Positions 6,765 to 13,954 of a stretch of DNA of 13,954 bases are shown piece by piece (within the stretch, counting starts at the first letter, position 1; every line of letters begins with the position of its first letter). The notes beneath the pieces are model-generated. The model was not told the DNA's origin, made no database searches, and saw only the letters and a program-made list of their open reading frames with translations. Location of the stretch: positions 1 to 13,954 of the forward strand of contig JABFSY010000417.1 in assembly GCA_013140395.1 (NCBI GenBank), in the 5' to 3' direction. This DNA comes from Cyclobacteriaceae bacterium. GTDB taxonomy: Bacteria > Bacteroidota > Bacteroidia > Cytophagales > Cyclobacteriaceae. The position numbers were made by a program, and so were the translations under genes.

Positions 6765-6795
6765 CAAATGTAGGTAGCCAATTTCAAATCGCAAA
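6765..6795 (-). promoter_or_regulatory. tRNA-His promoter
   Basis: On the minus strand TTTG (6795-6792) is followed after 19 bases by TACATTTG (6772-6765), a full match to the Bacteroidota TTTG / TAnnTTTG consensus. The predicted start of transcription lies a few bases before the tRNA at 6752. The -33 box begins one base after the pyrC stop codon. Confidence 0.75.
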
Positions 6796-6796
6796 G

Positions 6797-8134
6797 CTAG
6801 CCCCGAAGGAAATGAAGCCTTTCGCCCATCTTGCCCTCGTTGAACTGCCCGTTTGAATAGGCATGGTGTCCGGAAATCCAAGTATCTGTAACTCTTGAAT
6901 GAAAGGTTTGACCCTCAAAAGGCGACCATCCACATTTAGCCAATATGTTGTCATTTTGAACTTTCCACGGATTATTTTGATCAACCAAAACTAAATCGGC
7001 ATAGTACCCTTCTCGAATATAACCACGTCTATCGATTTGAAAAAGAATGGCGGGATTGTGGCACATCTTCTCTACTATTTTTTCGAGAGTGATTTTTCCT
7101 TGTCGTTGGAACTCCAGCATGGCAACGATACTATGTTGAACCAGTGGTCCTCCGGAAGGAGCATTAAAGTAAGTATTGTTTTTTTCTTCGATGGTATGCG
7201 GGGCATGATCTGTCGCGATGACATCGATTCGATTATCGATGACAGCTTTCAAAATTTCTTGTTGATCATGAGCTGTTTTAATAGCTGGATTCCATTTGAT
7301 ATTCATTCCCAATCGATCGTAGTCAGTATCATTGAACCAAAGATGGTGAATACAGGCTTCAGCTGTTATCTTCTTATTTTGGAGCGGAATAGTGTTGTCA
7401 AAAAGAAAGGTCTCTTTCGCAGTTGAGATATGAAGAATGTGCAAACGAGTGCCGTGTTTCTTGGCTAGGCCAATGGCAAAAGACGATGACTTGTAACAGG
7501 CTTCTTCACTTCTGATAATAGGGTGGTAGGCAATTGGACAATTATCACCATACTTCTCTTTAAAGTCTGCCAGATTTTTTCGAATCGTTGGTTCATCTTC
7601 GCAATGAGTCGCAATCAGAGAGGGGAACCGCGAATAGACCGATTCCAGGACGGCAGGATCATCAACCAATAAATTCCCAGTTGACGATCCCATAAAAATT
7701 TTTAAACCGCAAACTTTTTGAAGATCCGTTTTCATTACCTCTTCTAAGTTGTCATTAGAAGTACCCATGAAAAAGGAATAGTTGGCTAATGAATGTTGTG
7801 ATGCGATTTGGTATTTGTCCGCCAGCAAAGCTTGTGTAAAAGCTGGAGGTGAAGTATTGGGCATTTCCATGAAACTAGTAACTCCACCGGCAACGGCAGC
7901 ACGCGATTCAGTGTAAATAGTGCCTTTATGAGTAAGCCCAGGCTCCCGGAAATGGACTTGGTCATCAATGGCACCCGGTAGTAGCAATTTACCTTTGGCA
8001 TCGATGACGCGTGCATGCTCGCCTGACAAGTTATTTCCAATCTTTTCAATAAAAGATCCTCTAATTAGTACATCGCCCTCGAAGACCTTGCCTTCGTTTG
8101 CTATTTTTGCGTTCGTTATGAGTGTAGTATTCAT
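6797..8134 (-). CDS. pyrC: Dihydroorotase
   Basis: Amidohydrolase that interconverts N-carbamoyl-aspartate and dihydroorotate in pyrimidine synthesis. I chose the ATG at 8134 (445 residues, MNTTLITNAKI) over the GTG at 8155, because the beta-strand typical of the family N-terminus begins right there. Visible features: DDQVHFREPG at 57-66, GLKIFMGSSTGN at 143-154 with K145, THCE with H177, LHILH with H232 and H235, and ATDHAPH with D309. GGPLVQH and the SPFEG segment near the C-terminus are also family-like. The first position of the usual metal-binding HxH is Gln (Q59-V-H61), a variant I recall as shared by Bacteroidota dihydroorotases. TATCTTTA (8149-8142, minus strand) could serve as a -7 box for a very short leader. 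The gene is divergent from the helicase gene. Confidence 0.93.
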   Translation of the reverse strand: MNTTLITNAKIANEGKVFEGDVLIRGSFIEKIGNNLSGEHARVIDAKGKLLLPGAIDDQVHFREPGLTHKGTIYTESRAAVAGGVTSFMEMPNTSPPAFTQALLADKYQIASQHSLANYSFFMGTSNDNLEEVMKTDLQKVCGLKIFMGSSTGNLLVDDPAVLESVYSRFPSLIATHCEDEPTIRKNLADFKEKYGDNCPIAYHPIIRSEEACYKSSSFAIGLAKKHGTRLHILHISTAKETFLFDNTIPLQNKKITAEACIHHLWFNDTDYDRLGMNIKWNPAIKTAHDQQEILKAVIDNRIDVIATDHAPHTIEEKNNTYFNAPSGGPLVQHSIVAMLEFQRQGKITLEKIVEKMCHNPAILFQIDRRGYIREGYYADLVLVDQNNPWKVQNDNILAKCGWSPFEGQTFHSRVTDTWISGHHAYSNGQFNEGKMGERLHFLRG

Positions 8135-8195
8135 TACCTTGTAAAGATAGGGCACCGCTCACCTGATCTTTACTCAATCTCTCTAAAAATTTTCT

Positions 8196-9440
8196 ATGAA
8201 TTGGCTCGATTTTAAACTGAATAAACAACTACTAGATGCGGTAGTAGATGCGGGCTTTGAGAATCCCACAGAAGTTCAGGAAAAGTGTATTCCGCTTATT
8301 TTAGGCGGACAGCAGGTAATTGGCATTGCGCAGACCGGTACTGGTAAAACAGCCGCATACCTACTGCCTGTTTTGATGAAAGCGAAATTTGCACAGGGGA
8401 CTGATCCCCGTGTATTAATTCTAGTACCAACAAAAGAGCTGGTCGTCCAAGTTGCTGCTCAGGTTGCCGCACTCTCGAAGTATACCGACTTGAGGATAGT
8501 ACATCTCTACGGAGGAGTTGGGCCTAAAACACAAATAGACAATATCAAAGCCGGAGTTGATATTATCGTAGCGACACCCGGAAGGTTTTTGGAATTGTAT
8601 CAACGAAATGAACTTGCTCCCAAGCAAATTAAAACGTTGGTTTTGGATGAGGCAGATCGGATGCTCGATATGGGGTTTATGCCTCAACTCCGAAAGATAT
8701 TTGAAGTGATTCCCTCTAAAAGGCAAAATCTATTGTTCTCTGCTACCTTTCCTCAACGCGTTGAGCGTCTGTCACAGGAATTTTTAGAATTCCCAGTCCG
8801 AGTTGAAATCACACCACCGGCAACCGTTCCAACCAAGGTTGAACAAGAGTTGTACTGGGTACCTAACTCCCGAACGAAAATTAATTTTTTAGAATATGTC
8901 CTTCAGGACAAAGAAGCATTCAATCGTGTAATGGTGTTCGCCCGCACCAAAGATGCGGCCAACGATATTTTCAAATTCATAGAACGCAAAGGATATGGTC
9001 CCGCCAAAGTGGTTCATTCCAACAAAGGTCAAAATAGTCGGATCAACGCAGTGACTGAATTTAAGGATGGCAAGCTACGAGTACTGGTTTCTACCGATGT
9101 TGCTTCACGTGGAATAGATGTTACCAATGTGTCGCACGTAATTAATTTTGATGTGCCTATTGTTTATGAGGACTATGTGCATCGTATCGGCCGCACTGGC
9201 CGTGCTTTTCAAAGTGGCAAGGCTATTACTTTAGTAACTGATTCTGAGAAGTATCATATCGATAAAATCCAAAAAATAATCCGAGAGAAGATTCCCGTAA
9301 AGAAGCTGCCTGAACAAGTGCAGTTGGCAGAAACCCCGCGAGAGGAGTTGCAAGACATGGCACGTGAGATCGATCGTCAGAAACGCTATGAAGACCCTGA
9401 ATTCAAGGGTGCGTTCCATGAGAAAAAAGGGAATCTCTGA
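8196..9440 (+). CDS. DEAD-box RNA helicase, RhlE-like
   Basis: ATP-dependent RNA helicase of superfamily 2; relatives act in ribosome assembly and RNA turnover. All motifs are in order over 414 residues: Q motif (GFENPTEVQEKCIPL), Walker A AQTGTGKT (45-52), PTKELVVQ, TPGR, DEAD at 151-154, SAT at 182-184, VFARTK, TDVASRGID and HRIGRTGR at 329-336. The C-terminal tail after about residue 370 is short and charged, without the long basic or low-complexity extension of some relatives, so RNA targeting probably depends on the core. I cannot separate RhlE from other close DEAD-box subfamilies by eye, so no symbol is given. The 92-base gap to the symporter gene has no clear terminator or promoter. 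Confidence 0.94.
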   Translation: MNWLDFKLNKQLLDAVVDAGFENPTEVQEKCIPLILGGQQVIGIAQTGTGKTAAYLLPVLMKAKFAQGTDPRVLILVPTKELVVQVAAQVAALSKYTDLRIVHLYGGVGPKTQIDNIKAGVDIIVATPGRFLELYQRNELAPKQIKTLVLDEADRMLDMGFMPQLRKIFEVIPSKRQNLLFSATFPQRVERLSQEFLEFPVRVEITPPATVPTKVEQELYWVPNSRTKINFLEYVLQDKEAFNRVMVFARTKDAANDIFKFIERKGYGPAKVVHSNKGQNSRINAVTEFKDGKLRVLVSTDVASRGIDVTNVSHVINFDVPIVYEDYVHRIGRTGRAFQSGKAITLVTDSEKYHIDKIQKIIREKIPVKKLPEQVQLAETPREELQDMAREIDRQKRYEDPEFKGAFHEKKGNL

Positions 9441-9532
9441 TGATTTGGGATTGGTCTCTCCGGAAGCTCAACTTCGTTCCTGTTTTAATTGTAGGCAACT
9501 TAGTGTAGTTTGCCACACTTAACGCACTGTAT

Positions 9533-10999
9533 ATGTCACCATTCCTGGTTGCTTCCATTTTAGCAGTTTATTTTTTAGCACTGATCATCATCTCTTATTT
9601 CACATCCAAAGGTGCTGATAGCAATACCTTCTTTACCGGCAATCGGCAGTCACCTTGGTATCTTGTTGCCTTTGGCATGATTGGCTCTTCTCTGTCTGGA
9701 GTAACATTCGTGTCGGTGCCAGGCAATGTCGGAAAAATTGGATTTGGCTACTTTCAGATTGTCCTAGGATATTTGGTGGGCTACTGGGTCATTATTGGAG
9801 TGTTGATGCCATTGTATTATCGACTTAATGTCATTTCAATTTACACCTATCTTGAGCAACGATTTGACAACTGGGCCTATAAAACCGGGGCGTTCTTTTT
9901 TCTGGTATCCAGAACCATTGGTTCTTCCCTTCGACTTTTTTTGGCAGCGGCAGTCTTACAACTCTTTTTGTTTGACGCGTGGGGCGTTCCTTTCATCGTG
10001 ACGGTTGCTACCACCATTGGGCTAATTTGGATTTATACATTTAAAGGAGGAGTAAAAACAATTGTTTGGACGGACTCTTTTCAAACGCTTTTTTTGGTTA
10101 CTGCGGTGGCTGTCACGGTTTGGCAAATTGCCGATAAACTGGATTTCTCCTTGTTGACTATGGTCGATTCCATACAGGCGGCAGGGCTTTCCAAAATTTT
10201 TTATTTTGATGATGTCAACTCAACCTTGTTTTTCCCGAAACAATTTTTAGGCGGTGCCTTTATTGCCATTACTATGACGGGCATGGATCAAGAGATCATG
10301 CAGAAAAATCTAACCTGCAAAACATTAAAAGATGCTCAAAAGAATATGTTTTGGTTCAGCCTTACATTAGTTGTCGTCAATCTTTTGTTTCTAACCTTGG
10401 GCGCCTTGCTTTACTTATATAGCAATCAAAAAGGGCTATCGATACCTGCACTATCGGATGAGCTTTATCCACGCCTTGCTTTTAACGAGTTGGGTGGCCT
10501 GGTTGGCATTTTGTTTCTTTTGGGGATAACGGCTTCTTCTTATGCGAGCGCAGATTCGGCTTTAGCGGGATTGACTACCTCGTTTTGTATTGATTTCCTT
10601 CATTTCAAAACGAAGCCAGAGAAAGTGAAACAGCAGCAGAAATTTATGGTTCACTTGGGCTTTTCTGTGTTGTTTCTGTTGATCATTATTATTTTCAAGG
10701 AGGTGAATGAGAAATCAGTTATTGATGCGGTGCTCAACGTGGCAGGGTATACCTATGGTCCGTTGTTGGGACTTTTCTCTTTTGGATTATTAACAAAATG
10801 GAAGATCAAAGGAGTGCTCGTTCCTTTCGTTTGTGTATTGGCGCCAGTGCTTTCGTATGTGTTAAGCACGCACTCACCCAATTGGTTCGGAGGCTATAAG
10901 ATTGGAATTGAGGTTTTGATCATAAATGGGATCATCACCTTTGTCGGTTTGCTTTTGATTTCTGATTTTAGAAAAAGAAATGTTTTGCTACCAAGCTAG
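9533..10999 (+). CDS. Sodium/solute symporter (SSS family)
   Basis: Inner-membrane secondary transporter of the SSS family with the LeuT fold, coupling solute uptake to sodium entry. The 488 residues contain about 13 hydrophobic segments, the first at 3-23. Family features: GSSLSGVTFVSVPGNVG at 51-67 in the broken first core helix; KGGVKTIVWTDSFQT at 171-185, the conserved GG...T..WTD..Q motif; TGMDQEIMQKNL at 249-260; and SSYASADSALAGLTTS at 335-350, where serines and threonines usually help form the second sodium site. The substrate cannot be told from the sequence: sugars, sialic acid, amino acids and others are all used by this family. No catabolic genes are adjacent to give a hint. It is convergent with the small secreted protein gene. 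Confidence 0.93.
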   Translation: MSPFLVASILAVYFLALIIISYFTSKGADSNTFFTGNRQSPWYLVAFGMIGSSLSGVTFVSVPGNVGKIGFGYFQIVLGYLVGYWVIIGVLMPLYYRLNVISIYTYLEQRFDNWAYKTGAFFFLVSRTIGSSLRLFLAAAVLQLFLFDAWGVPFIVTVATTIGLIWIYTFKGGVKTIVWTDSFQTLFLVTAVAVTVWQIADKLDFSLLTMVDSIQAAGLSKIFYFDDVNSTLFFPKQFLGGAFIAITMTGMDQEIMQKNLTCKTLKDAQKNMFWFSLTLVVVNLLFLTLGALLYLYSNQKGLSIPALSDELYPRLAFNELGGLVGILFLLGITASSYASADSALAGLTTSFCIDFLHFKTKPEKVKQQQKFMVHLGFSVLFLLIIIIFKEVNEKSVIDAVLNVAGYTYGPLLGLFSFGLLTKWKIKGVLVPFVCVLAPVLSYVLSTHSPNWFGGYKIGIEVLIINGIITFVGLLLISDFRKRNVLLPS

Positions 11000-11003
11000 C
11001 AAA

Positions 11004-11054
11004 ATCAAATAGACGAGTACGTTCAGTGAAGATTTGATCGCTTTCATTTTTTTT
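11004..11054 (+). terminator. Possible terminator after the symporter gene
   Basis: ATCAAAT (11004-11010) pairs with ATTTGAT (11032-11038), and a run of eight Ts follows at 11047-11054. The 21-base loop, AT-only-rich stem and eight-base gap before the Ts make it weak. The position, in the gap between convergent genes, is what speaks for it. Confidence 0.3.
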
Positions 11055-11065
11055 ATTTCAGATTG

Positions 11066-11374
11066 TTATTGTTTTCTAAAACTGAATTCCTCTTGCGTGT
11101 TGCCTTTTTTTACCCGAATCAGGTAGGCGCCCGTTCTCACATTCTTAAAATCGATGATTACCTTTCTTTTGTTTAGCTTTTTGGAGGTCACCAAGTAGCC
11201 TGAAGAGGAAAACACCTCAATTTCTGCACCCTTGAATTTCCGATTGGCTTTCAAAACGAGGAGATTATCGTTGGTTATTGTCGTGATTTCCGGCTTTGTA
11301 TCCTTTGGCGTTGCCATTGATAAGGATCCAATCACAAAAAGGAGAGAGGTAGAAATAAGGATGAAAATTTTCAC
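11066..11374 (-). CDS. Small secreted protein with T9SS-C-terminal-like beta domain
   Basis: A 102-residue protein of unknown function. Residues 1-21 form a signal peptide: a lysine, a hydrophobic stretch (IFILISTSLLFVIG), and a likely cleavage after SMA. The remaining 80 residues look like one small beta-sandwich. EIEVFSSSGYLVTSKKL followed by the turn-and-strand VRTGAYLIRVKKGNT resembles the C-terminal sorting domain of type IX secretion cargo and also the secreted DUF3244-type domain. There is no cargo domain, so it is not a typical type IX substrate. The mature part is lysine- and arginine-rich. The start is GTG: an in-frame TAG lies two codons upstream and the next ATG (codon 20) would remove the signal peptide. 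TTGGTC...GATAAT with an 18-base spacer (11423-11394) might be its promoter. Confidence 0.75.
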   Translation of the reverse strand: MKIFILISTSLLFVIGSLSMATPKDTKPEITTITNDNLLVLKANRKFKGAEIEVFSSSGYLVTSKKLNKRKVIIDFKNVRTGAYLIRVKKGNTQEEFSFRKQ

Positions 11375-11598
11375 GGTCTAATGTTTCGGCAGTATTATCC
11401 AATACATGTGCCACGAAGACCAACCTCTCCGAATAGGAATTTGATCAGATCGAAAAGTCGACATTGTTCAGAAAATCAATAAGTTACCTATACAATGAAG
11501 ACATGTGCTGGATGAGCGAAGCAGCGTTTCGAGCATGTGTTTAATCCTTTTTTGGGACTGCAGTTCTCACCTTGAGAAGCTTTCCTTTTATCGTGAAC

Positions 11599-11629
11599 TT
11601 GTTTATTAACCCCTTTGGTTCTACTTTTG
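11599..11629 (+). promoter_or_regulatory. tRNA-fMet promoter
   Basis: TTG at 11599-11601 is followed after 20 bases by TACTTTTG at 11622-11629, an exact TAnnTTTG box. Predicted initiation near 11636 is a few bases before the tRNA. In the rest of the 265-bp gap (11375-11639) I see only an imperfect stem-loop at about 11501-11536, with ACATG/CATGT at its ends. Confidence 0.75.
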
Positions 11630-11639
11630 CCATCCAAAT

Positions 11640-11712
<73 letters not shown>

Positions 11713-11714
11713 CT

Positions 11715-11749
11715 AAAACCCCAGACTCTATTTGAGTCAGGGGTTTTTT
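11715..11749 (+). terminator. Intrinsic terminator after tRNA-fMet
   Basis: ACCCCAGACTC pairs with GAGTCAGGGGT around the loop TATTT; one A-A mismatch interrupts a ten-pair stem. Six Ts follow at 11744-11749. It begins two bases after the tRNA and ends 13 bases before the era ATG. Confidence 0.9.
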
Positions 11750-11762
11750 ATTCTTAAGCCGC

Positions 11763-12644
11763 ATGTCAATCCCCCATAAATCTGGTTTTGTAAGTATCGT
11801 AGGCAAGCCCAACGTGGGTAAGTCGAGCCTAATGAACAAACTGGTTGGGGAAAACCTGTCGATCATTACCCCCAAAGCCCAAACCACCCGGCATCGAATC
11901 ATGGGTATTCTAAACGGTGACGATTTTCAAATTGTCTATTCGGATACCCCAGGAATCTTAGAGCCTAAGTACGAATTGCACGAAGCAATGATGGGGTATG
12001 TAAAAGTTTCATTGGAAGATGCTGATCTGATTTTGTTGATCGTTGAGTTGGGTGAAAAGTATGATGAGCTGCTCTTTGCCCCATTTAAAAATATTACCAC
12101 GCCCATTTTACTAATTATCAATAAAGCGGATCTAGCGGTGGGCTCTCAGGTAAAAGACAAAATTGATTACTGGAGGGGATATATAAAAGCCGAAGAAATT
12201 ATAGCTGTTTCGGCACTAAAAGAAATCAACCTGGAACAACTCTTACCTGCTATTAAGAAGTATTTGCCTGAACATCCAGCCTATTATCCTAAAGACGATC
12301 TCACTGATAGGAGTCAACGTTTCTTCTCAGCCGAGATGATTCGGGAAAAAATATTTATGAACTACAGCCAGGAGATTCCTTATAGCTCTGCTGTGAGTAT
12401 TGAAGAGTTTAAAGAAAGCGAGAAGATTATAAAAATTCGAGCCACTATCTACGTAGAGCGTGATTCGCAAAAGGGAATTCTGATAGGAAAAGCAGGGAGC
12501 TCTCTGAAAAAGGTTGGAACTGAGGCGAGAGCTAGTATGGAAGCATTCTTCGGTAAGCAGGTGTTCTTAGAGACTCATGTGAAAGTGGCCGACAATTGGC
12601 GCAAAGAGAAATTGAAGTTAAAACATTTTGGATATCTTGAATAA
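11763..12644 (+). CDS. era: GTPase Era
   Basis: Essential GTPase that binds the 3' end of 16S rRNA during 30S subunit maturation. Length, 293 residues, is normal. GTPase motifs: G1 GKPNVGKS (14-21), G2 around QTTRH (40-44), G3 DTPG (61-64), G4 NKAD (120-123), G5 SAL (150-152). The C-terminal KH domain carries the RNA-binding GXXG as GKAG (242-245) within ILIGKAGSSLKK. The N-terminus MSIPHKSGFVSIVG aligns with E. coli Era, so the ATG at 11763 is right. The start lies only 13 bases after the tRNA-fMet terminator, with no promoter between, so expression probably depends on read-through from the tRNA promoter. It is followed by der after 77 bases. Confidence 0.97.
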   Translation: MSIPHKSGFVSIVGKPNVGKSSLMNKLVGENLSIITPKAQTTRHRIMGILNGDDFQIVYSDTPGILEPKYELHEAMMGYVKVSLEDADLILLIVELGEKYDELLFAPFKNITTPILLIINKADLAVGSQVKDKIDYWRGYIKAEEIIAVSALKEINLEQLLPAIKKYLPEHPAYYPKDDLTDRSQRFFSAEMIREKIFMNYSQEIPYSSAVSIEEFKESEKIIKIRATIYVERDSQKGILIGKAGSSLKKVGTEARASMEAFFGKQVFLETHVKVADNWRKEKLKLKHFGYLE

Positions 12645-12649
12645 AACGG

Positions 12650-12719
12650 GTCAATAGTCGATAGTCCGCGGTCAATTGATTGAAGACCTTGGACTAAAGG
12701 CTATCGCGTATCGACTAAA
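12650..12719 (+). repeat. Ten-heptad tract forming a nested inverted repeat
   Basis: The gap between era and der divides into ten seven-base units: GTCAATA, GTCGATA, GTCCGCG, GTCAATT, GATTGAA, GACCTTG, GACTAAA, GGCTATC, GCGTATC, GACTAAA. The first half favours GTCnATA and the second half its complement. As a result AGTCGATA (12656-12663) pairs with TATCGACT (12709-12716), TAGTCC (12662-12667) with GGACTA (12691-12696), and GGTC (12670-12673) with GACC (12685-12688). It fills almost the whole intergenic space. Confidence 0.7.
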
Positions 12720-12721
12720 TT

Positions 12722-13954
12722 ATGGCAAACATTGTAGCAATAGTAGGTAGACCCAATGTGGGTAAATCAACTTTTTTTAACCGCTTGGTAGAACAAAGGC
12801 AGGCAATCATGGATGACATGCCGGGTGTTACTCGTGACCGGCACTATGGCTATGCGCAGTGGACAGATAAATTTTTTACAGTCATTGATACAGGTGGCTA
12901 CGTCACAGGGTCTGACGATAAATTTGAGTCAGCCATTCGCAGGCAGGTGGAGCTGGCATTGGAGGAGTGTTCGGCCGTTATTTTTATGGTGGATTGTAAA
13001 GATGGGTTGACAGGTTACGATAAAGAGTTTGCCAAGGTGATTCGTAAATCAAAGAAACCGGTATTTGTTGCCGCCAACAAAGTTGATACACCTGCAAAGG
13101 CTATTGAAGCGAATGAGTTTTACGAACTGAACCTGGGCGAGGTTTATCCCATATCTGCAGAGAATGGATCTGGCTCTGGAGAGCTGTTAGACGAACTGGT
13201 CAAAATTTTTCCTGAGGAAGGCGTGGAAGATCCTGACGCTGGTATTCCCAAAATTGCAATTGTTGGAAGACCTAATTCCGGAAAATCGTCCTTGCTAAAT
13301 GTGCTTCTGGGAAATGAAAGGAGCATCGTCACCGAAGAGGCGGGCACTACCCGAGATGCCATTCATTCGCGTTATAAAATGTTTGGGAATGACTTCATTC
13401 TCATTGATACGGCTGGTATCAGAAAGAAAAGTAAAGTAACGGAAGACATTGAGTTTTATTCTGTACTTCGTTCTTTGCGTGCACTCGAAGAAAGCGATGT
13501 TTGTATAGTGGTGATTGATGCGGAACGCGGACTGGAGTCGCAGGATGTGAACATTATTGTCCTTGCCCAAAAGCAGACAAAAGGAATTGTTGTGATGATT
13601 AATAAATGGGATCTAATAGAAAAGGATACCAAGACCGCTGATAAGTTTAAGAAAGATATTCAAGAGAAGCTGGCACCCATCGACTATCTGCCGATACTCT
13701 TTGCGTCTGCTTTGACCAAGCAGCGAATCTTCCAGGTAATGGAAAAAGCTGTAGAAGTGTATAAGAATAAAAACAAGCGGATTCCTACCTCAGAGCTGAA
13801 TGACGCCATGCTGCCCGAGATTGTTCATTACCCGCCTCCGGCCATAAAAGGCAAACATATTCAGATAAAATACATAACGCAGGTTACGGCACGATCGCCA
13901 TCCTTTGCTTTTTTCTGTAATTTGCCTCAGTACATTCAGGAGTCTTACCAACGC
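12722..13954 (+). CDS. der: GTPase Der (EngA), 3' end beyond window
   Basis: Double-domain GTPase required for 50S subunit assembly. The window holds 411 residues; the family is about 435 long, so only the last part of the C-terminal KH-like domain is missing. First G domain: GRPNVGKS (9-16), DTGG (56-59), NKVD (119-122), SAENGSG near 146. Second G domain: GRPNSGKS (182-189), TTRDAI (209-214), DTAG (229-232), NKWD (295-298), SAL (329-331). The KH-like domain begins near 350 (IPTSELNDAM). The second P-loop has Ser where Val is common; lysine and serine that bind nucleotide are kept. It lies 77 bases after era and is probably in the same transcript. Confidence 0.97.
   Translation, partial: MANIVAIVGRPNVGKSTFFNRLVEQRQAIMDDMPGVTRDRHYGYAQWTDKFFTVIDTGGYVTGSDDKFESAIRRQVELALEECSAVIFMVDCKDGLTGYDKEFAKVIRKSKKPVFVAANKVDTPAKAIEANEFYELNLGEVYPISAENGSGSGELLDELVKIFPEEGVEDPDAGIPKIAIVGRPNSGKSSLLNVLLGNERSIVTEEAGTTRDAIHSRYKMFGNDFILIDTAGIRKKSKVTEDIEFYSVLRSLRALEESDVCIVVIDAERGLESQDVNIIVLAQKQTKGIVVMINKWDLIEKDTKTADKFKKDIQEKLAPIDYLPILFASALTKQRIFQVMEKAVEVYKNKNKRIPTSELNDAMLPEIVHYPPPAIKGKHIQIKYITQVTARSPSFAFFCNLPQYIQESYQR

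Noticed and set aside
6566..6787. Minus-strand reading frame of 73 codons across the tRNA-His region
   Set aside because: It runs straight through the tRNA and its terminator and encodes the kind of spurious peptide that tRNA genes commonly produce; it has no family resemblance.
7037..7426. 129-codon plus-strand frame inside pyrC
   Set aside because: It lies wholly antisense to a well-conserved dihydroorotase, has no recognisable motif and no promoter.

Overview
The window looks like chromosomal DNA from a member of the Bacteroidota, most likely the Cytophagales (the order is an inference). The evidence is: TAnnTTTG -7 promoter boxes in front of several transcription units, including both tRNA genes; gene starts without a clear Shine-Dalgarno sequence and several GTG starts; a Rho factor with a long disordered insertion; a dihydroorotase with the DDQVHFREPG signature that I associate with this phylum; and a small secreted protein resembling a type IX secretion C-terminal domain. 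Nearly all genes are conserved housekeeping genes. I see no phage, transposase, CRISPR array or defence island.

Layout. 1-1017 (-): serS, 3' end outside the window. 1255-2841 (+): rho, divergent from serS and followed by a hairpin terminator. 2979-3909 (+): clpS and recR, both starting with GTG. 4030-5226 (+): class I aminotransferase. 5272-6255 (+): heptose-7-phosphate kinase. 6267-6752 (-): a compact tRNA-His locus with the intact tRNA, its terminator, a frameshifted GIY-YIG nuclease gene, a cluster of GC-rich hairpins, a 20-bp copy of the tRNA-His 3' end and a second terminator. 6797-8134 (-): pyrC. 8196-9440 (+): DEAD-box helicase. 9533-10999 (+): sodium/solute symporter. 11066-11374 (-): small secreted protein. 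11640-11712 (+): initiator tRNA-fMet with its own promoter and terminator. 11763-12644 (+): era. 12722 to the window end (+): der, 3' end missing.

The genes serve translation (serS, tRNA-His, tRNA-fMet), ribosome assembly (era, der, possibly the helicase), transcription termination (rho), proteolysis (clpS), DNA repair (recR), pyrimidine synthesis (pyrC), amino-acid transamination and envelope heptose synthesis.

The best candidate for something undescribed is the tRNA-His/GIY-YIG unit. A 381-bp segment is bounded by direct copies of the tRNA 3' end and carries its own terminator, a GIY-YIG nuclease gene and hairpins, which is what insertion of a very small element at the tRNA 3' end would look like. 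Two intergenic tracts with seven-base periodicity, before the heptose kinase and before der, are a second unexplained structure. A third is that genes downstream of both tRNAs begin within 0-13 bases of the tRNA's terminator.
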